Shown here in pieces: positions 14,972 through 23,762 of a DNA stretch of 64,000 nt. The notes under the pieces are model-generated. The model searched no databases. It worked only from the letters and a program-made list of their open reading frames with translations, and was not told the origin of the DNA. Position numbers and translations under genes: made by a program. The DNA is from Brevibacillus agri (GTDB lineage: Bacteria; Bacillota; Bacilli; Brevibacillales; Brevibacillaceae): NCBI RefSeq assembly GCF_004117055.1, contig NZ_CP026363.1, positions 1,527,001-1,591,000 on the forward strand, read 5' to 3'. The number at the start of each line of letters is the position of its first letter. Within the stretch, counting starts at the first letter, position 1.

Positions 14972-16162
14972 ATGAGTACACCCAAAATCCTCATTCTTGG
15001 CGCAGGATACGGCGGTTTGCTGACCACGTTGCAGCTTCAAAAAAAGCTGAATTACAACGAGGCGGAAATTACGCTCGTAAACAAGCACAACTATCATTAC
15101 ATCACGACCTGGCTGCACGAGCCGGCTGCGGGCACGGCTTCTGCTGACCATGCGCGCGTCAATCTGGAAAAGCTTTTGAATCAGGACAAAGTGCAGTTTG
15201 TCAAAGGCACGGTCCAGTCGATCCAGCCGGAAGAACAGAGCGTCACGCTGGAAAGCGGCGACGTGCTGACGTACGATTACCTCGTGATCGGGCTTGGCAG
15301 CGAGCCGGAGACGTTTGGCATCGAAGGGCTGAAAGAGCACGCCTTCAGCATTCGCAGCATCAACGCCGTCCGCCATATTCGCGAGCATATCGAGTACATG
15401 TTTTCCAAATATAAAAACGAGCCGCACCGCACTGACTATCTGACTTTCGTGGTCGGGGGCGCTGGCTTTACGGGAATCGAATTTTGCGGAGAGTTGGGCG
15501 ATCGCCTGCCTGAGCTGTGCCAGGAGTTTGACGTGGACCCTGAGTTGGTCAAGGTGTATTGCATCGAAGCGGCGCCATCTGCGCTGCCGGGCTTCGATCC
15601 CGAGCTGGTTCAGTACGCGATGGACGTGCTGGAGCGCAAAGGCATCGAGTTCAAAATCGGCACCCCGATCAAGCAGTGCACGCCGGATGGAGTGCTTTTG
15701 GCGACCGGGGAAGAGATCAAATCGAAAACGGTGGTCTGGGCAGCGGGTGTTCGCGGCAACAGCATCGTGGAAAAAGCGGGCTTCGAGGTCATGCGCGGCC
15801 GCGTCAAGGTAGACGAATACTTGCGTGCGCCTGGCTATGAAAATGTGTTTGTCGTCGGCGACTGCGCCCTCATTTTCAACGAGGAAGGACGTCCGTATCC
15901 GCCGACAGCGCAAATCGCCGTGCAGGAAGGCGAGACGCTCGGAGAAAACCTCGCCGCGCTCATTCGCGGAGAGCTTCCGCAAAAGTTCGTCCCGCATCTG
16001 CAAGGCACGCTGGCCTCTCTCGGCAAAGGCGAAGGAATCGGCCAGGTCGGCTCGAAAAAGCTGTTTGGCAGCACAGCAGCGATGATGAAAAAGGCAAGCG
16101 ACCTGCGCTACCTGTACAAAATCGGCGGCGTCGGCCTTGCGCTGAAAAAGGTGAAGCTGTAA
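14972..16162 (+). CDS. ndh: Type II NADH dehydrogenase
   Basis: A 396-residue membrane-peripheral flavoenzyme that oxidises NADH and reduces menaquinone without pumping protons. FAD-binding GAGYGG is at residues 9-14, NADH-binding GGAGFTGIE near 160, and the second FAD block VFVVGDCA near 295. The C-terminus ends in an amphipathic basic stretch (YLYKIGGVGLALKKVKL) suited to membrane attachment. ATG 14972 has GGAAGGGA just upstream. It corresponds to YumB in Bacillus. A Rex-like site in the leader suggests redox control. Confidence 0.9.
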   Translation: MSTPKILILGAGYGGLLTTLQLQKKLNYNEAEITLVNKHNYHYITTWLHEPAAGTASADHARVNLEKLLNQDKVQFVKGTVQSIQPEEQSVTLESGDVLTYDYLVIGLGSEPETFGIEGLKEHAFSIRSINAVRHIREHIEYMFSKYKNEPHRTDYLTFVVGGAGFTGIEFCGELGDRLPELCQEFDVDPELVKVYCIEAAPSALPGFDPELVQYAMDVLERKGIEFKIGTPIKQCTPDGVLLATGEEIKSKTVVWAAGVRGNSIVEKAGFEVMRGRVKVDEYLRAPGYENVFVVGDCALIFNEEGRPYPPTAQIAVQEGETLGENLAALIRGELPQKFVPHLQGTLASLGKGEGIGQVGSKKLFGSTAAMMKKASDLRYLYKIGGVGLALKKVKL

Positions 16163-16165
16163 GCG

Positions 16166-16417
16166 ATGCGTCACGCGAGCATTCAAGTCAGAGGGCTGAT
16201 GACCCGCGACGAAATGGAGCGGTACAATGCGTTGATGGAAGTGGGCGCTTTTTTGGAAGAGCAAGGGCGGCACGACCTGGCATGGCTTGTACAGCGTGAG
16301 GTAGATATTCTCATCCTGCCTGCCATCGATCGGCTCAAGGAAAAGGGCCGGGAGAGGGATCGGGAAAATCTGCGCTACATGATTGACAATGGGCTTCTGG
16401 ATGACGACGACGATTGA
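16166..16417 (+). CDS. Small acidic-tailed protein coupled to ndh
   Basis: An 83-residue soluble, helical protein (MERYNALMEVGAFLEEQG, LAWLVQREVDI) with a C-terminal run of five Asp. It begins three bases after the ndh stop codon and is followed by the operon terminator, so it is co-transcribed and probably translationally coupled. An internal ATG at 16199 with AGAGGG upstream is an alternative start giving 72 residues. No family is recognised; a role linked to the dehydrogenase is only contextual. Confidence 0.6.
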   Translation: MRHASIQVRGLMTRDEMERYNALMEVGAFLEEQGRHDLAWLVQREVDILILPAIDRLKEKGRERDRENLRYMIDNGLLDDDDD

Positions 16418-16423
16418 TCTGGT

Positions 16424-16451
16424 ACCCCCGGCGAGCGATTGCCGGGGGTTT
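16424..16451 (+). terminator. Terminator of the ndh operon
   Basis: Arms ACCCCCGGC and GCCGGGGGT separated by an eight-base loop. Confidence 0.8.
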
Positions 16452-16505
16452 CGTGTACAATCAAAAGTGGGACAGAAAGCTTGGAGGAGAAAGGAAGCGA
16501 GCAGC

Positions 16506-16988
16506 ATGCGCGAAGGAAAAGTGTGGCTGGGAGCCTGCGGGATCGTCATCCGCGGGGAAGAAGCGCTGGTAGTCAAAAAAGCGTACAGCGGGCTGAAGGG
16601 ACAATGGTCGTTTCCGGCGGGGTTTGTGCAGGAGGGCGAGACGGTCGACGAGGCAGCGGCGCGCGAGGTTTTGGAAGAAACGGGTGTCAAGGCTGTCGTG
16701 CGGCAGATCGCGGGCATCCGCTCGGGCGTCATTCGCGAGTCGATCAGCGACAACATGGTCGTTTTCTGGATGGATTACGTGAGCGGCGAACCTCGTCCAC
16801 AGGAGGGCGAAATTGTCGAGGCGCGATTTTTGCCGATTCGCGAGCTGATGGATGACCCGCTTTCTTCTACATACTTGAAAATTATTTTGCCTGGCTATAC
16901 AAGACGGGAGGAAGGCATGGAAGGGCAATCCTATGAGATTGATCCCGTCTTTCAGTACACCTCCTATAAAATCTTCAAGCAAGGCTGA
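16506..16988 (+). CDS. Nudix hydrolase
   Basis: A 160-residue Nudix protein. The Nudix box GX5EX7REUXEEXGU is complete: GFVQEGET then AAAREVLEETGV at about residues 39-61, with the catalytic glutamates in place. The family hydrolyses nucleoside diphosphates linked to another group, such as ADP-ribose or NADH; substrate cannot be assigned. The ATG at 16506 is about ten bases after AAAGGAAG; the upstream open frame (to 16383) has no site. It lies between two terminators. Confidence 0.88.
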   Translation: MREGKVWLGACGIVIRGEEALVVKKAYSGLKGQWSFPAGFVQEGETVDEAAAREVLEETGVKAVVRQIAGIRSGVIRESISDNMVVFWMDYVSGEPRPQEGEIVEARFLPIRELMDDPLSSTYLKIILPGYTRREEGMEGQSYEIDPVFQYTSYKIFKQG

Positions 16989-17002
16989 GAATAGGAAAGC
17001 TA

Positions 17003-17036
17003 AACCGCGATGTTTCCGCTTACATCGCGGTTTTTT
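17003..17036 (+). terminator. Terminator after the Nudix gene
   Basis: Arms AACCGCGATGT and ACATCGCGGTT followed by TTTTTT. Confidence 0.85.
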
Positions 17037-17060
17037 CTGCGATATCGGAGAAAAACTGTG

Positions 17061-17090
17061 TTGTGAAGAACGGTTCTGTTCTGCTATAGT
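17061..17090 (+). promoter_or_regulatory. Promoter for yuiA
   Basis: TTGTGA, 18-base spacer, TATAGT, with a TGC extended -10 motif. Confidence 0.45.
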
Positions 17091-17162
17091 TAGATACATC
17101 GAAATAATCTGAAAATACATGCAATTAATAACGGAGCATGTATGGAGAAAGGGGAGCTCATC

Positions 17163-17303
17163 ATGAGACATAACCAAGAACAATGCCCGTACTGCCATGG
17201 CCAAGGGTATTTCCAACTGCTCCTGGGTGGCACGGAAAATTGCCCGAACTGTGATGGCGCAGGAAAAGACGTTCATCAGGAAGCAGTATCCACGAACAAA
17301 TAG
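17163..17303 (+). CDS. yuiA: YuiA-like small zinc-finger protein
   Basis: A 46-residue protein with two CxxC pairs, CPYCHGQG (residues 8-15) and CPNCDGAG (27-34), the DnaJ-type CxxCxGxG zinc module. It is too short for most gene finders. AAGGGGAG precedes the ATG. In Bacillus subtilis yuiA precedes yuiB and yuiC, and the same order holds here, which supports the call. Function unknown; it might be a small chaperone-like or RNA-binding zinc protein. Confidence 0.8.
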   Translation: MRHNQEQCPYCHGQGYFQLLLGGTENCPNCDGAGKDVHQEAVSTNK

Positions 17304-17327
17304 CACACACCGTTGTTGCATAGAGCA

Positions 17328-17357
17328 AGAGCCGTCAGGGGACCCGGCGGTTCTTTT
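17328..17357 (+). terminator. Terminator after yuiA
   Basis: Arms AGAGCCG and CGGTTCT (one G-U pair) followed by TTTT. Confidence 0.65.
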
Positions 17358-17499
17358 CGTTTGCGCTCGCGGCGGTTGTTCGTATTGACCTGTATCTGCC
17401 ATTTTTGCTACACTAAAAGGCGAAAACAGCCCGTCCTCCTTTGATTTGCCGACCGAAAAAAGGCAAAGCCGGAGACGATGGCAGGAGGTCTTGCGGTCG

Positions 17500-17760
17500 A
17501 TGAGCTTATTGCAATTTATGGTTTCCATCGTTTTGTTCACCGTGCTCGGTTTTGGCATTGGGTTTATTTTAAACATGATTTTGAAAACGACATGGCTTCC
17601 AGTCGTGATCGGAGTTGGCGTGGTCGTAGGGGCGCTGATCTATCAAAAGATCGTTCCCGGCGTCTGGGATGCCGTGATTCTCGGCTGCGGAATGGCAGGG
17701 ACTGTCGGCAGCGGCTGGACGATTTCTACCCTGCGCAAAAAAGGATACCGGATGTTTTAG
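17500..17760 (+). CDS. yuiB: YuiB-like small membrane protein
   Basis: An 86-residue protein that is almost all membrane: segments about residues 5-27 (VSIVLFTVLGFGIGFIL), 33-50 (LPVVIGVGVVVGALIY) and 58-75. ATG 17500 is preferred because AGGAGGT lies ten bases upstream; the longer reading to 17446 is hydrophilic and lacks a site. Order yuiA-yuiB-yuiC matches Bacillus. No function is known. Confidence 0.75.
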   Translation: MSLLQFMVSIVLFTVLGFGIGFILNMILKTTWLPVVIGVGVVVGALIYQKIVPGVWDAVILGCGMAGTVGSGWTISTLRKKGYRMF

Positions 17761-17770
17761 CGGATGCAAG

Positions 17771-17800
17771 ACAGGCCTTGTTTGAGGGCCTGTTTTTCTT
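17771..17800 (+). terminator. Terminator after yuiB
   Basis: Arms ACAGGCC and GGCCTGT followed by TTTTT. Confidence 0.8.
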
Positions 17801-17905
17801 TTGCCATGAAGAAACATACTGAATCTTTCTGAAACAATCCAAAATTTGTGTATAGTTTTCTCCTCTTCGGGACATGACTAGAACCGAGAGGAGGTTTACC
17901 AAGAA

Positions 17906-18523
17906 ATGAATGGGAAGCAGTTCGTAAGTATCCTCGCGCTGTTCATCCTGGTCTTGACGGCGTTTGCAAGCGATGGATACGGCTACAACGTGGTAGGAGA
18001 CCACAATCTCCAATCCACCTTCGGAATCAAGGAAATCAAAGAGGGGCAACGGGTCGTCAAAAAACGGACAGTATCGGCCAGTTCACTCACTCAAGTCATT
18101 GATAAAGCGGATGTAGTTCTCGATCAATACCCAAAAGTTCGCGTCGTCGCGACCGGCTACTACGCCGGGTTCGAGTCGACCGGAAAAAAACCTTCCGACC
18201 CGTCCTACGGGATTACGTACTCGGGCGTGAAGGTTCGCCGGGACGACTATTCGACGATTGCCGCCGACTTGCGCATTTTCCCGCTGGGAACGATCCTGTA
18301 CATACCAGGCTACGGATACGGGGTTGTGGCGGACAAGGGCGGAGCGATTCGCGGACACAAGATCGACCTGTACTTCGAGACGAAGCAAGACGTATTCAAC
18401 CAATGGGGCAAAAAATCAGTCGATGTATATATCGTCAGACGCGGGGAAGGAAAGCTGACCGAGGCTTTTCTCAACAACCTGAACCAAAAGGGCATCGCCG
18501 CGATGGCGGAAGTAGCCAACTAG
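17906..18523 (+). CDS. yuiC: 3D-domain cell-wall protein (stationary-phase survival type)
   Basis: A 205-residue exported protein: signal peptide ([15 protein letters not shown]) and a C-terminal 3D domain of about 100 residues. The three conserved aspartates that name the domain are visible in [19 protein letters not shown] and HKIDLYF. Bacillus YuiC of this class has an MltA-like fold and lytic transglycosylase activity on peptidoglycan. The ATG follows GAGGAGG. The gene is flanked by terminators and follows yuiA and yuiB. Confidence 0.85.
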   Translation: MNGKQFVSILALFILVLTAFASDGYGYNVVGDHNLQSTFGIKEIKEGQRVVKKRTVSASSLTQVIDKADVVLDQYPKVRVVATGYYAGFESTGKKPSDPSYGITYSGVKVRRDDYSTIAADLRIFPLGTILYIPGYGYGVVADKGGAIRGHKIDLYFETKQDVFNQWGKKSVDVYIVRRGEGKLTEAFLNNLNQKGIAAMAEVAN

Positions 18524-18598
18524 ATGCCCGGACCAAAACAACTGCATAACGAAAGCGAAGACAAAAAATACCGCAACGGCGGTAGGAAAGCAAACAGA

Positions 18599-18634
18599 AA
18601 AAAACGTTCAAGGCGATGGCTTTGAACGTTTTTT
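18599..18634. terminator. Bidirectional terminator between yuiC and the BtuF-like gene
   Basis: Arms AAAACGTTCAAGGC and GCTTTGAACGTTTT flanked by A and T runs. Confidence 0.85.
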
Positions 18635-18676
18635 GGCTTGGCTGGCAAGTACGCGGATTGGCGGCGCAGCCTTGGC

Positions 18677-19444
18677 TTATGTATGAATCAGCTTGACGAG
18701 CTGCTCCAGCCCGTCGAGAATGCGGGGAGACGGACGGCAGTACAGCCCTTCCTCCAGCAAGTGAACCTGGCCCTGGCGAATCGCTGTCATGTCGCTCCAC
18801 TCCGGGCGGCTCGTGATCGTTTCCGGCTTGATGCGCCGAAGCTCGATCCCGCACCAGACGACGCATATATGGTCAGGGTCGCGCTCCTGCACCATCTCCC
18901 GCGTCGCCTTCACGTTGGCGACGGGAAAGTCGGCGAACACATTGACGGCCCCGGCGATCTCGCTCACGTCTGTCAGCCAGTTTTCCCGGCCCGGGGTGTA
19001 GATCGGGTTGGGCCACCATTCCCAGTACAGCTTAGGGCGGCGGGAAAAGGCAGCGGTCTGTTGTCGGATGCTTTCTATTCTTTCGTCAAAGGAAGCCGCA
19101 AGCTGCTCGGCTTGCTTGTGAAAGCCTGTCGCTTCGCCGACCAGCCTGATGTCAGCGGCGATTTCGCCGATTCGCGACGGATTCAGCACGATATGCGGGA
19201 TTCCTCGCTCCCGCAGCGCCTCCACATTTTTTTCCATGCCGGGGACGCTCAGCGAGGCGACGACCAGATCAGGCTGGAGCGCAACTACCCGCTCCATGTC
19301 GATGGAGAGGTCGGGGCCGACGCGGGGCAAGTGCTGCCATTCGGGAGGCCAGTCGGAGTGATCGTCCAGCCCCACTACGTGCTCATGCAGACCTAAATAA
19401 TAGAGGATTTCCGTATTGCTCGGACAGATGGAAACGATACGCAT
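18677..19444 (-). CDS. BtuF-type (cobalamin/siderophore) binding-fold protein without signal peptide
   Basis: A 255-residue protein with the class III periplasmic-binding fold: MRIVSICPSNTEILYYLG at the N-terminus, LVVASLSVPG, and PKLYWEWWPNPIYTPG mid-protein. It starts directly with the first strand, with no signal peptide or lipobox, so it would stay in the cytoplasm unless exported by an unknown route. Such soluble versions are common in Bacillales and are annotated cobalamin-binding on weak evidence. No ABC partner genes are adjacent. It follows yuiD on the same strand with a 24-base gap. Confidence 0.7.
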   Translation of the reverse strand: MRIVSICPSNTEILYYLGLHEHVVGLDDHSDWPPEWQHLPRVGPDLSIDMERVVALQPDLVVASLSVPGMEKNVEALRERGIPHIVLNPSRIGEIAADIRLVGEATGFHKQAEQLAASFDERIESIRQQTAAFSRRPKLYWEWWPNPIYTPGRENWLTDVSEIAGAVNVFADFPVANVKATREMVQERDPDHICVVWCGIELRRIKPETITSRPEWSDMTAIRQGQVHLLEEGLYCRPSPRILDGLEQLVKLIHT

Positions 19445-19468
19445 GTGAATCCCCCCTGTGGAAACGTC

Positions 19469-19945
19469 CTAAAAAAACGGCTGCACCAACAATGCGATCA
19501 TGACGCCGAGCCATCCGCCAATCAGCACCTCGATCGGCTGATGGCCGAGCAGCTCTTTCAGCTTCTTCGCTTTTTCCTGGTTCGGGCGCACTTTTAACGA
19601 TTTCATGCCTCCCAGAAGGTGGTTAAATTCGTCCACGAGCTTGTTTAAGACAACGGCTTGCATACCGGCATGACGGCGAACGCCTGCGGCATCGAACATG
19701 ACGATCACGCCGAGAATGGCGGAGATAGCAAACATGTTGCTGGAAAAGCCTTCCCGCAGCCCAACAGCGGTCGACAGTGCGGTCACGGCAGAGGAGTGGG
19801 AGCTGGGCATACCGCCAGTGCTGAGCAACAGCGACCATTGCCATGTTTTCGTTGCAAAAAAATGGAGGGGAATTTTGATAAATTGGGCGATTCCTATGGC
19901 AATTAGTGCAGCCCATAAGGGGAAGTTTTCGAGAATATCCGCCAC
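19469..19945 (-). CDS. yuiD: Divergent PAP2-family membrane protein (DUF212, YuiD)
   Basis: A 158-residue membrane protein, exactly the length of Bacillus subtilis YuiD. It carries the acid-phosphatase-like GGMPSSHSSAVTAL motif near residue 42 and DAAGVRRHAGMQA near 82. The family is related to PAP2 phosphatases but its substrate is unknown. A GTG start at 19945 is used, with AAAGGA upstream; the longer frame to 20047 is hydrophilic. The order yuiC-yuiD-pepA is kept, though yuiD is inverted here. Confidence 0.8.
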   Translation of the reverse strand: MADILENFPLWAALIAIGIAQFIKIPLHFFATKTWQWSLLLSTGGMPSSHSSAVTALSTAVGLREGFSSNMFAISAILGVIVMFDAAGVRRHAGMQAVVLNKLVDEFNHLLGGMKSLKVRPNQEKAKKLKELLGHQPIEVLIGGWLGVMIALLVQPFF

Positions 19946-20162
19946 GGAAAATCCATTCCTTTCTACTGTACGCTTCTCTTGATTATTGTAACAGAAGGGC
20001 GTTGTCTTAATCCGTGAAGTTTTCGTTTGGATTTTAAGCGTTGCCAATCTGTGGTACCATAAGGAAAGCTCCTGGTTGGAAGGTCAGCCATATACGTGCA
20101 GGCGCTTCTTCGCGAGGCAGCTTTTTTGGAAAAAAGCAGGTGTGAAACGGAGGCGTGCATCC

Positions 20163-20537
20163 ATGGAGTATCCCGCGCAGTATTTGCAGTTCATTGAAAA
20201 GTTCAATGAAGGGGAGTACTACGAATGCCACGATCTGCTGGAAGACATCTGGATGGAGGACAAATCCGATAAGTTTTTGCAAGGATTGCTGCAACTATCA
20301 GTCGGACTGTACCATCTCGAATACGGCAATTTGAAAGGCGCTCGCTGGATGTTTGGCAATGCGCGGAAGTATTTGTCCCGCTACGGACCCGTGCATTGGG
20401 GGCTAGACGTAGAGGAAGTGCTTCGTTACATAGAGAAGTGCGAGGCTGTATTGCCGGATCAGGATGCCATCCCGTACGCAGAGGCGAAAGCCATGACGTT
20501 TCCATCCTTGCGCTTGTATGTAGACACATCGTGTTAA
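20163..20537 (+). CDS. DUF309 family protein
   Basis: A 124-residue helical protein with the DUF309 signature FNEGEYYECHDLLEDIW (about residues 15-31) and a second helix pair QGLLQLSVGLYHLEYGN. Family structures are all-helical with conserved His and Glu, function unknown. GGAGGCG lies eight bases before the ATG at 20163; the upstream frame to 20076 is spurious. It precedes pepA by 55 bases, so the two may be co-transcribed. Confidence 0.8.
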   Translation: MEYPAQYLQFIEKFNEGEYYECHDLLEDIWMEDKSDKFLQGLLQLSVGLYHLEYGNLKGARWMFGNARKYLSRYGPVHWGLDVEEVLRYIEKCEAVLPDQDAIPYAEAKAMTFPSLRLYVDTSC

Positions 20538-20591
20538 AAACACAAATGTGCCCATAATTGTATCCTATCACAGCGAAAGAGGGAAGAGTAT

Positions 20592-22091
20592 ATGGAAGTA
20601 ACCGTAGAAAAACGCTCGCAGCTCGTGAGCTACGCATGCGACGAGCTGGTCGTGCCGCTTTGGAAAGGGGAGCAGCTTTCCCAGGTGTACCCGGAGCTGG
20701 AAGCGGCTTTTGCCGGAAGCCTCAGCGGTTTGCAGCAAGAAGGAGAGATTACGGGCGAAGCAAAAGAGGTAACGGTGATCCATGGTTTGAACCGGATCGC
20801 CGCGAGAAAATTGCTCATCGTCGGCATGGGCGAGCCGGCCAAGTTTGACTTTGTCGCAGCGCGCAATGCGTGGGGACGGGCAGCAAAAACGGTCGCTTCC
20901 AAAGGCAAAGCGAAAATCGTCGCGATTGACCTGCCGACAACCGAGCACATGAGCGCGGAGCGTCTGTCCCAGGCCGTGACGGAAGCGTTCGGACTGGCTG
21001 AATACAACTACGAAGGCTACCGCCAAAAAGCGAAGCGGGAGTTTCCGCCGATCGCAACCGTGCGGATTCTGGCTGCCGATGACGCCGCAAGCGCCGTGCA
21101 GACAGGCGTGCTGCGCGGCAGTGCGCTCGTTTCCGGCACCAACCTGGCGCGCACGCTCGTGAACGAGCCTGCCAACTACTTGACGCCGCGCGCCTTGAAA
21201 GATGCGACAGTCGCCGTAGCGGAGCGCTACGGAATGACGGTGGAGGTGCTGGATAAAGCGAAGCTGGAAGAGCTGGGCATGGGCGGCGTCCTCAGCGTCG
21301 CAAAAGGCAGCGAGCTTGCGCCGTACGTGGTAGCGGTCAAATATCAGGGCAGAGAGACATGGGACGACGTCATCGGCTTGATCGGCAAAGGCGTGACATT
21401 CGATACAGGCGGCATCTCCATCAAGCCGGTAGCGGGCATGGAAGACATGAAGTCGGATATGGGCGGCGCGGCTGCGATGATCGGCGCACTGGAAGCGCTG
21501 GGCCAAATGAAGCCGAAGGTCAACGTGCTCGCCGTCATCGGAACGGTGGAAAACATGCCATCCGGCACGGCATTCCGCCCTGGCGACGTGATTACGACCA
21601 TGAGCGGAAAAACGGTCGAGATCATCACGACAGATGCGGAAGGCCGCCTCGTTTTGGCTGACTGCATCACGTATGCAAAAGAGCAGGGCGTGTCGTGCAT
21701 CGTCGACGCCGCTACGCTGACAGGCGGCATCGTCGTCGCTCTCGGACATTACTGCTCCGGGGCAATGACGAACAACCAGGCGCTCATGAACGAGCTGCTT
21801 GGCGCAGCAGACACCGCTGGCGAGCGTCTGTGGCAGTTGCCTATGTTTGAAGAGTACCGCAGCCTGAACAAGAGCCGTTTTGCCGACCTGAAAAACTCGG
21901 GCGGGCGCTATGGTCACGGCATCATCGGCGGCGTGTTCCTGCAGGAATTCGTCGGCGATACGCCATGGGTGCATCTGGACATCGCCGGTACGGCGTACAC
22001 CGCTACAGCAGGCGATATGCAGCCCGCTGGCGGCACAGGCGTCATGACCCGCACGATTGCCGAGTTTGTCGCAGGCCGCAGCCAATCCTAA
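20592..22091 (+). CDS. pepA: Cytosolic leucyl aminopeptidase (M17)
   Basis: A 499-residue M17 peptidase that removes N-terminal residues from peptides using two metal ions. The signature NTDAEGRL appears as TTDAEGRLVLAD (about residues 345-356); metal ligands lie in GKGVTFDTGGISIKP and DMGGAAA. An N-terminal macro-like domain covers residues 1-160. The gene is the yuiE equivalent and sits beside yuiD as in Bacillus. GAGGGA precedes the start. It probably shares a transcript with the downstream CoA-binding gene, 27 bases on. Confidence 0.92.
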   Translation: MEVTVEKRSQLVSYACDELVVPLWKGEQLSQVYPELEAAFAGSLSGLQQEGEITGEAKEVTVIHGLNRIAARKLLIVGMGEPAKFDFVAARNAWGRAAKTVASKGKAKIVAIDLPTTEHMSAERLSQAVTEAFGLAEYNYEGYRQKAKREFPPIATVRILAADDAASAVQTGVLRGSALVSGTNLARTLVNEPANYLTPRALKDATVAVAERYGMTVEVLDKAKLEELGMGGVLSVAKGSELAPYVVAVKYQGRETWDDVIGLIGKGVTFDTGGISIKPVAGMEDMKSDMGGAAAMIGALEALGQMKPKVNVLAVIGTVENMPSGTAFRPGDVITTMSGKTVEIITTDAEGRLVLADCITYAKEQGVSCIVDAATLTGGIVVALGHYCSGAMTNNQALMNELLGAADTAGERLWQLPMFEEYRSLNKSRFADLKNSGGRYGHGIIGGVFLQEFVGDTPWVHLDIAGTAYTATAGDMQPAGGTGVMTRTIAEFVAGRSQS

Positions 22092-22118
22092 ACCGAAAAA
22101 GAGAAGGAGTGTTTTGAC

Positions 22119-22550
22119 ATGAGCCAAAATCCTAGCAACGAAACCCGTCGTCAACTGCTTGAGGAAGCGAAGACTATCGCCGTGGTAGGACTGTCCAACA
22201 AACCGGACCGCACCAGCTACATGGTGGCGCAGGCCATGCAAAATGCCGGCTACCGCATCATCCCGGTCAACCCTGTCATCGCCGGAGAAACCGTTCTGGG
22301 CGAAAAAGCCGTCGCCAGCCTGCAAGAGCTGGATCAGCAGGTGGACATCGTGAACGTGTTCCGCAAAAGCGAGGACATTTTGCCTGTCGCCCAGGATGCG
22401 CTGAAAATGAAGCACAAGCCAAAGGTGTTCTGGATGCAGCAAGGAATCGCCAACGAAGAGGCGGCGAGCCTTGTCCGCGCGGAAGACATCGAGGTTGTGC
22501 AAGATTTGTGCATCAAGGTAGACCACGCGCTGCTGCGTGTGGGGAAATAA
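22119..22550 (+). CDS. CoA-binding domain protein (YccU/YneT type)
   Basis: A 143-residue single Rossmann domain of the CoA_binding_2 family: IAVVGLSNKPDRTSY near residue 20, IIPVNPVIAGETVLG, and VDIVNVFRKSEDI. Members bind coenzyme A and appear to respond to redox or acyl state; no enzyme activity is known. AAGGAG lies 11 bases before the ATG. A terminator follows the gene. Confidence 0.85.
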   Translation: MSQNPSNETRRQLLEEAKTIAVVGLSNKPDRTSYMVAQAMQNAGYRIIPVNPVIAGETVLGEKAVASLQELDQQVDIVNVFRKSEDILPVAQDALKMKHKPKVFWMQQGIANEEAASLVRAEDIEVVQDLCIKVDHALLRVGK

Positions 22551-22584
22551 GTGTTAGTGGTGGAGTTGTGGAGCTTTGGAAAGG

Positions 22585-22613
22585 ACCCTCGCTGTTTGGC
22601 GGGGGTTTTTTTG
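22585..22613 (+). terminator. Terminator of the pepA operon
   Basis: Arms ACCCTCGC and GCGGGGGT (one wobble) followed by T residues. Confidence 0.8.
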
Positions 22614-22690
22614 TTGGCGGCACTTGCAAAAAAGCAGCAACTCGTCTCGGTAGCTGCGTACGATGTGAATGAAACTCATCGAAAAAATAA

Positions 22691-22712
22691 AGAGGCGGTC
22701 TCCCGCCCCTGT
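22691..22712 (-). terminator. Terminator of yuiH
   Basis: On the minus strand AGGGGCGG, loop GAGA, CCGCCTCT, then a T-rich tail. Confidence 0.85.
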
Positions 22713-22721
22713 AAACCTCAA

Positions 22722-23318
22722 TCAATCCCATGCGAACCTTTGTTCTTTCCAAGGATCACCATACATATGGTATCCATTTTTCTCCCAAAAACCTTGCTTG
22801 TCCTTCTCCAAAAACTCGACACCGCGCACCCACTTTGCGCTTTTCCAGAAGTAGAGGTGCGGGAGGACGAAACGCAGCGGCCAGCCGTGTTCAGGTGTCA
22901 GGTCCTCGCCATTGTGCTTGGTGGCGAACAGATTGCCGGCTTTCATGAAGTCGGCCAGCGGCATGTTCACCGTCCAGCCGTGCTCGGCGTGCAGCATGAC
23001 ATACTTCGCTTCCGGCTTGACTCTTACCAGCTTCAGCACTTCTTCCACCGGGATGCCTTCCCATTTGTTGTCCAGCTTGCTCCAACCCGTCACGCAATGA
23101 ATGTCGTTCGTGACTTCGCTTTTTGGCAGAGCCATCATTTGCTCATAGGTGAGCGTGACTTCTTCCTCGACGAGTCCGAACAGGCGGAAGCTCCACTCGG
23201 TAGCGAGGTCCGTATATTCGGGAACCTCTCCATAGTGCAATACCGGAAAGCCTGTCGTCTGCTTTTGGTTAGGGGGAATGCGGTCGCGCTTTGTATCTGT
23301 CGGTTGGTTGATAAACAT
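22722..23318 (-). CDS. yuiH: Sulfite-oxidase-like molybdopterin oxidoreductase
   Basis: A 198-residue molybdenum-cofactor protein of the sulfite oxidase superfamily, cytoplasmic (no Tat signal). The cofactor ligand Cys lies in DIHCVTGWSK (about residue 75), with EGIPVEEVL, YVMLHAEHGWT and GWPLRFVLPHLYFWKSAKW blocks of the fold. It lacks the C-terminal dimerisation domain of true sulfite oxidases, as is usual for the YuiH/YedY-like group. It is the last gene of the conserved yui region before the mobile-element area. Confidence 0.85.
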   Translation of the reverse strand: MFINQPTDTKRDRIPPNQKQTTGFPVLHYGEVPEYTDLATEWSFRLFGLVEEEVTLTYEQMMALPKSEVTNDIHCVTGWSKLDNKWEGIPVEEVLKLVRVKPEAKYVMLHAEHGWTVNMPLADFMKAGNLFATKHNGEDLTPEHGWPLRFVLPHLYFWKSAKWVRGVEFLEKDKQGFWEKNGYHMYGDPWKEQRFAWD

Positions 23319-23621
23319 AGCTCCACTCCTCGCTGTTCATATCCGCTTGTCCTTCTTTTCTTATCATATCCAGCAAAAGCAATCGCGTGCAAGAAAAACA
23401 GCGGCGGAAGTGCAGTTGCAGTCTCTGCTATTGTCGTACGCGAACGCCAGAAGCGATACGAGCCGACGGGGTCACGCTGGAGACGACGTCTCTGCTTATT
23501 GTCATATACACGAAACGCCAGGGGTGGCGGCGAGCTCATCCGTTTTTGTCTCACTTGTTATTTTTTTCGAAATAAACCCAAAGATAATAGGTTGCCCAAA
23601 AAAGGAGTATGACAAGCAGGG
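23319..23621. other. Gene-free stretch at the edge of the mobile-element region
   Basis: No ribosome site plus start combination and no recognisable protein was found on either strand. Base composition is ordinary. It joins the yuiH promoter side to the first transposase fragment. Confidence 0.5.
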
Positions 23622-23762
23622 TCAGCGGCTTTTGCCTTGGCGGTAAACTGTGCTTTCCATAATCATCGGGTAGCTCCATTGCTCCTCTACCCGCAGCCGT
23701 ACAGCTTCCCTCTTTGTTCCTTCGTCATACCGCTGCTGCTTTTGCCCTTTATGTGGTGGCAT
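23622..23762 (-). pseudogene. IS3-family OrfA fragment
   Basis: The first about 33 codons read MPPHKGQKQQRYDEGTKREA then VRLRVEEQWSYPM, the start of an IS3-family OrfA helix-turn-helix protein, preceded by a purine-rich ribosome site. After YPMI the frame runs into unrelated sequence and a stop. It is a 5' remnant of an element oriented leftwards; no terminal repeats remain. Confidence 0.6.

Noticed and set aside
14825..16756. A 643-codon minus-strand frame covering ndh
   Set aside because: It mirrors ndh and neighbours in antisense and lacks any recognisable domain.
20568..22526. A 652-codon minus-strand frame opposite pepA
   Set aside because: High-GC third-position bias keeps the antisense frame open; pepA is unmistakable on the other strand.
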